DNA from: Hyphomonadaceae bacterium
Lineage (GTDB): Bacteria; Pseudomonadota; Alphaproteobacteria; Caulobacterales; Aquidulcibacteraceae
Assembly: GCA_025458365.1 (NCBI GenBank)
Contig: JALOSP010000044.1
Location: 1 to 8,075, forward strand
Length of the DNA: 8,075 bases
Reading direction: 5' to 3'
Shown: positions 7,132-8,075 of the stretch, one piece after another
Numbering within the stretch: position 1 is the first letter of the stretch
How the letters are laid out: every line of letters begins with the position of its first letter
Notes under the pieces: model-generated
What the model was told of the DNA's origin: nothing
Databases searched by the model: none
Seen by the model: only the letters and a program-made list of their open reading frames with translations
Program-made: the position numbers and the translations under genes

Positions 7132-7185
7132 TGAGGCATGGCACGAACCCGGCAAGCCCATTCGTGTATCAAGGACGGATTGACC

Positions 7186-8075
7186 ATGGAAAGCACATTG
7201 CCGCGCGCCCATCAGGCCAAAGCTGGCGCAGCCGTGCGCAGCCGTCGGCTGGCTGCCCTGTCGCTTGTCGCGCTGGCCACGGCCGGTCTGGGCGGGTGTG
7301 CGGCCTTGCAGGAGGGTTGGCGTGAAGCACGCGCCAGCATGGGCGAAGCGGGGTCAGGGCTGCCGCCACGCTCCTCGCCGGATGTGTCGGCGGTACCGGC
7401 GGAGGTCGCCGCCACTGCGCCAGACGCGTTCCGCGACCGGCCGCCGCCACCGGCAGGTGATGCCGCCCGCTGGTGGCAGGTGTTTGCCGACCCGGTGCTG
7501 GACGGCCTGGTGCGAGAGGCTTTGGAAACCAGCCTGACCGTGCAGCAAGCCCAGTTGCGGGTGGTCGAGGCGCGCAATCGCGGCCGCAACAGTGTGGCGG
7601 GATTTGCCCCCAGCCTGACCGCTTCAGCCGGGACCGATACCGATGTGGCGATCAGCGGGCCTGATCTGGTGGGCTCTGGCGGCCAGCGCGAAAGCACCCA
7701 GACCACCGGCAGCAGCGGGCTGCGGGCCAGCTGGGAGCTGCCCTTGTGGGGTCGGTTGAGCGCGGCTCGCGCCGGGGCCGAAGCCAATGTGATGCAGGCC
7801 CAGTTCGATCTGGAAGCCAGCAAGATCGCACTGATTGGCGATATCGCCTCGACCTATGTCAATCTGCGCACCGCCCAGGTCCGTGTCGCCTATATCGAGG
7901 ACGACATCGAACGGGCCGAGCGGCTTGAGCGGATCGCAGCCGACCGGCTGCGGGTTGGTCTGGTGTCGCGGGCCGAGGCGTCATTCGCGCGCAGCCAGCT
8001 GGCCCAGTTGCAGTCCCAGCTTCCCGATGCGCGACTGGCCGTGACATCGGCCTATGATGCGCTGGCCATCCTGCG
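7186..8075 (+). CDS. NodT/TolC-family outer membrane factor lipoprotein, 3' end cut by window edge
   Basis: Outer membrane channel subunit of the tripartite efflux pump. The frame is open from ATG 7186 to the right edge (296 complete codons, no stop). The N-terminus has a basic stretch, a hydrophobic segment (LAALSLVALATAGL) and the lipobox LGGC, making Cys38 the lipidated residue. A low-complexity Pro/Ala linker (about 55-90) leads into WWQVFADPVLDGLVREAL, the hallmark opening of this family, followed by amphipathic helices rich in Ala, Gln and Arg and beta-strand segments (about 140-200) typical of the first half of the family's repeat. The second half lies outside the window. AAGGA at 7171-7175 is 10 nt before the ATG. 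An in-frame ATG at 7138 and a GTG at 7234 are alternatives; the latter would give a shorter, more compact signal peptide but lacks a clear binding site. It is divergent from tetR and very likely partners the adaptor and permease. Confidence 0.92.
   Translation, partial: MESTLPRAHQAKAGAAVRSRRLAALSLVALATAGLGGCAALQEGWREARASMGEAGSGLPPRSSPDVSAVPAEVAATAPDAFRDRPPPPAGDAARWWQVFADPVLDGLVREALETSLTVQQAQLRVVEARNRGRNSVAGFAPSLTASAGTDTDVAISGPDLVGSGGQRESTQTTGSSGLRASWELPLWGRLSAARAGAEANVMQAQFDLEASKIALIGDIASTYVNLRTAQVRVAYIEDDIERAERLERIAADRLRVGLVSRAEASFARSQLAQLQSQLPDARLAVTSAYDALAIL

Noticed and set aside
7212..7823. 203-codon open frame on the - strand opposite the outer membrane factor
   Set aside because: Ser/Arg/Ala-rich shadow of the NodT-family gene; no domain or ribosome binding site seen.

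Overview
The window is GC-rich, compact bacterial chromosome. Gene content and codon style point to an alphaproteobacterium, most likely a sphingomonad-type member (inference from protein flavour; no rRNA or other marker gene is present). It splits into a housekeeping part and an efflux part.

Bases 1-1516 (+ strand) hold the 3' part of map (type I methionine aminopeptidase, cut by the window's left edge) and, 21 nt further on in the same reading frame, radC (UPF0758/JAB-domain protein, GTG start). A perfect 14-bp GC-rich hairpin at 1526-1557 sits in the 59-nt gap between radC and the convergent efflux operon and could end transcription from both sides.

Bases 1576-6987 (- strand) hold a three-gene operon read right to left: a TetR-family repressor, a lipoprotein periplasmic adaptor (membrane fusion protein, MFP) and an RND inner-membrane permease of the HAE-1 type. 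TetR and MFP touch at a start/stop junction; MFP and permease are 52 nt apart. From a 198-bp divergent intergenic region (6988-7185) a fourth gene runs rightwards off the window edge: a NodT/TolC-type outer membrane factor lipoprotein. Together the four genes encode a complete tripartite drug/solvent-type efflux pump with its own regulator. The repressor is probably autoregulated through the palindrome CGAACGTTCG at 7008-7017, which lies just downstream of a plausible -10 element of the tetR promoter.

The most unusual item is the permease. It is 1100 residues long, and the excess over typical HAE-1 pumps is largely explained by a segment of about 52 residues (357-408) inserted in the normally very short cytoplasmic loop between TM2 and TM3. 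The insert contains two extra hydrophobic helices and may be a diverged tandem copy of the TM3-TM4 hairpin. The adaptor also has an unusually long alpha-helical hairpin, with Thr in place of the usual Leu in its outer-membrane-channel docking motif. I saw no mobile element, CRISPR array, tRNA or rRNA. No gene-free stretch exceeds 300 bases.
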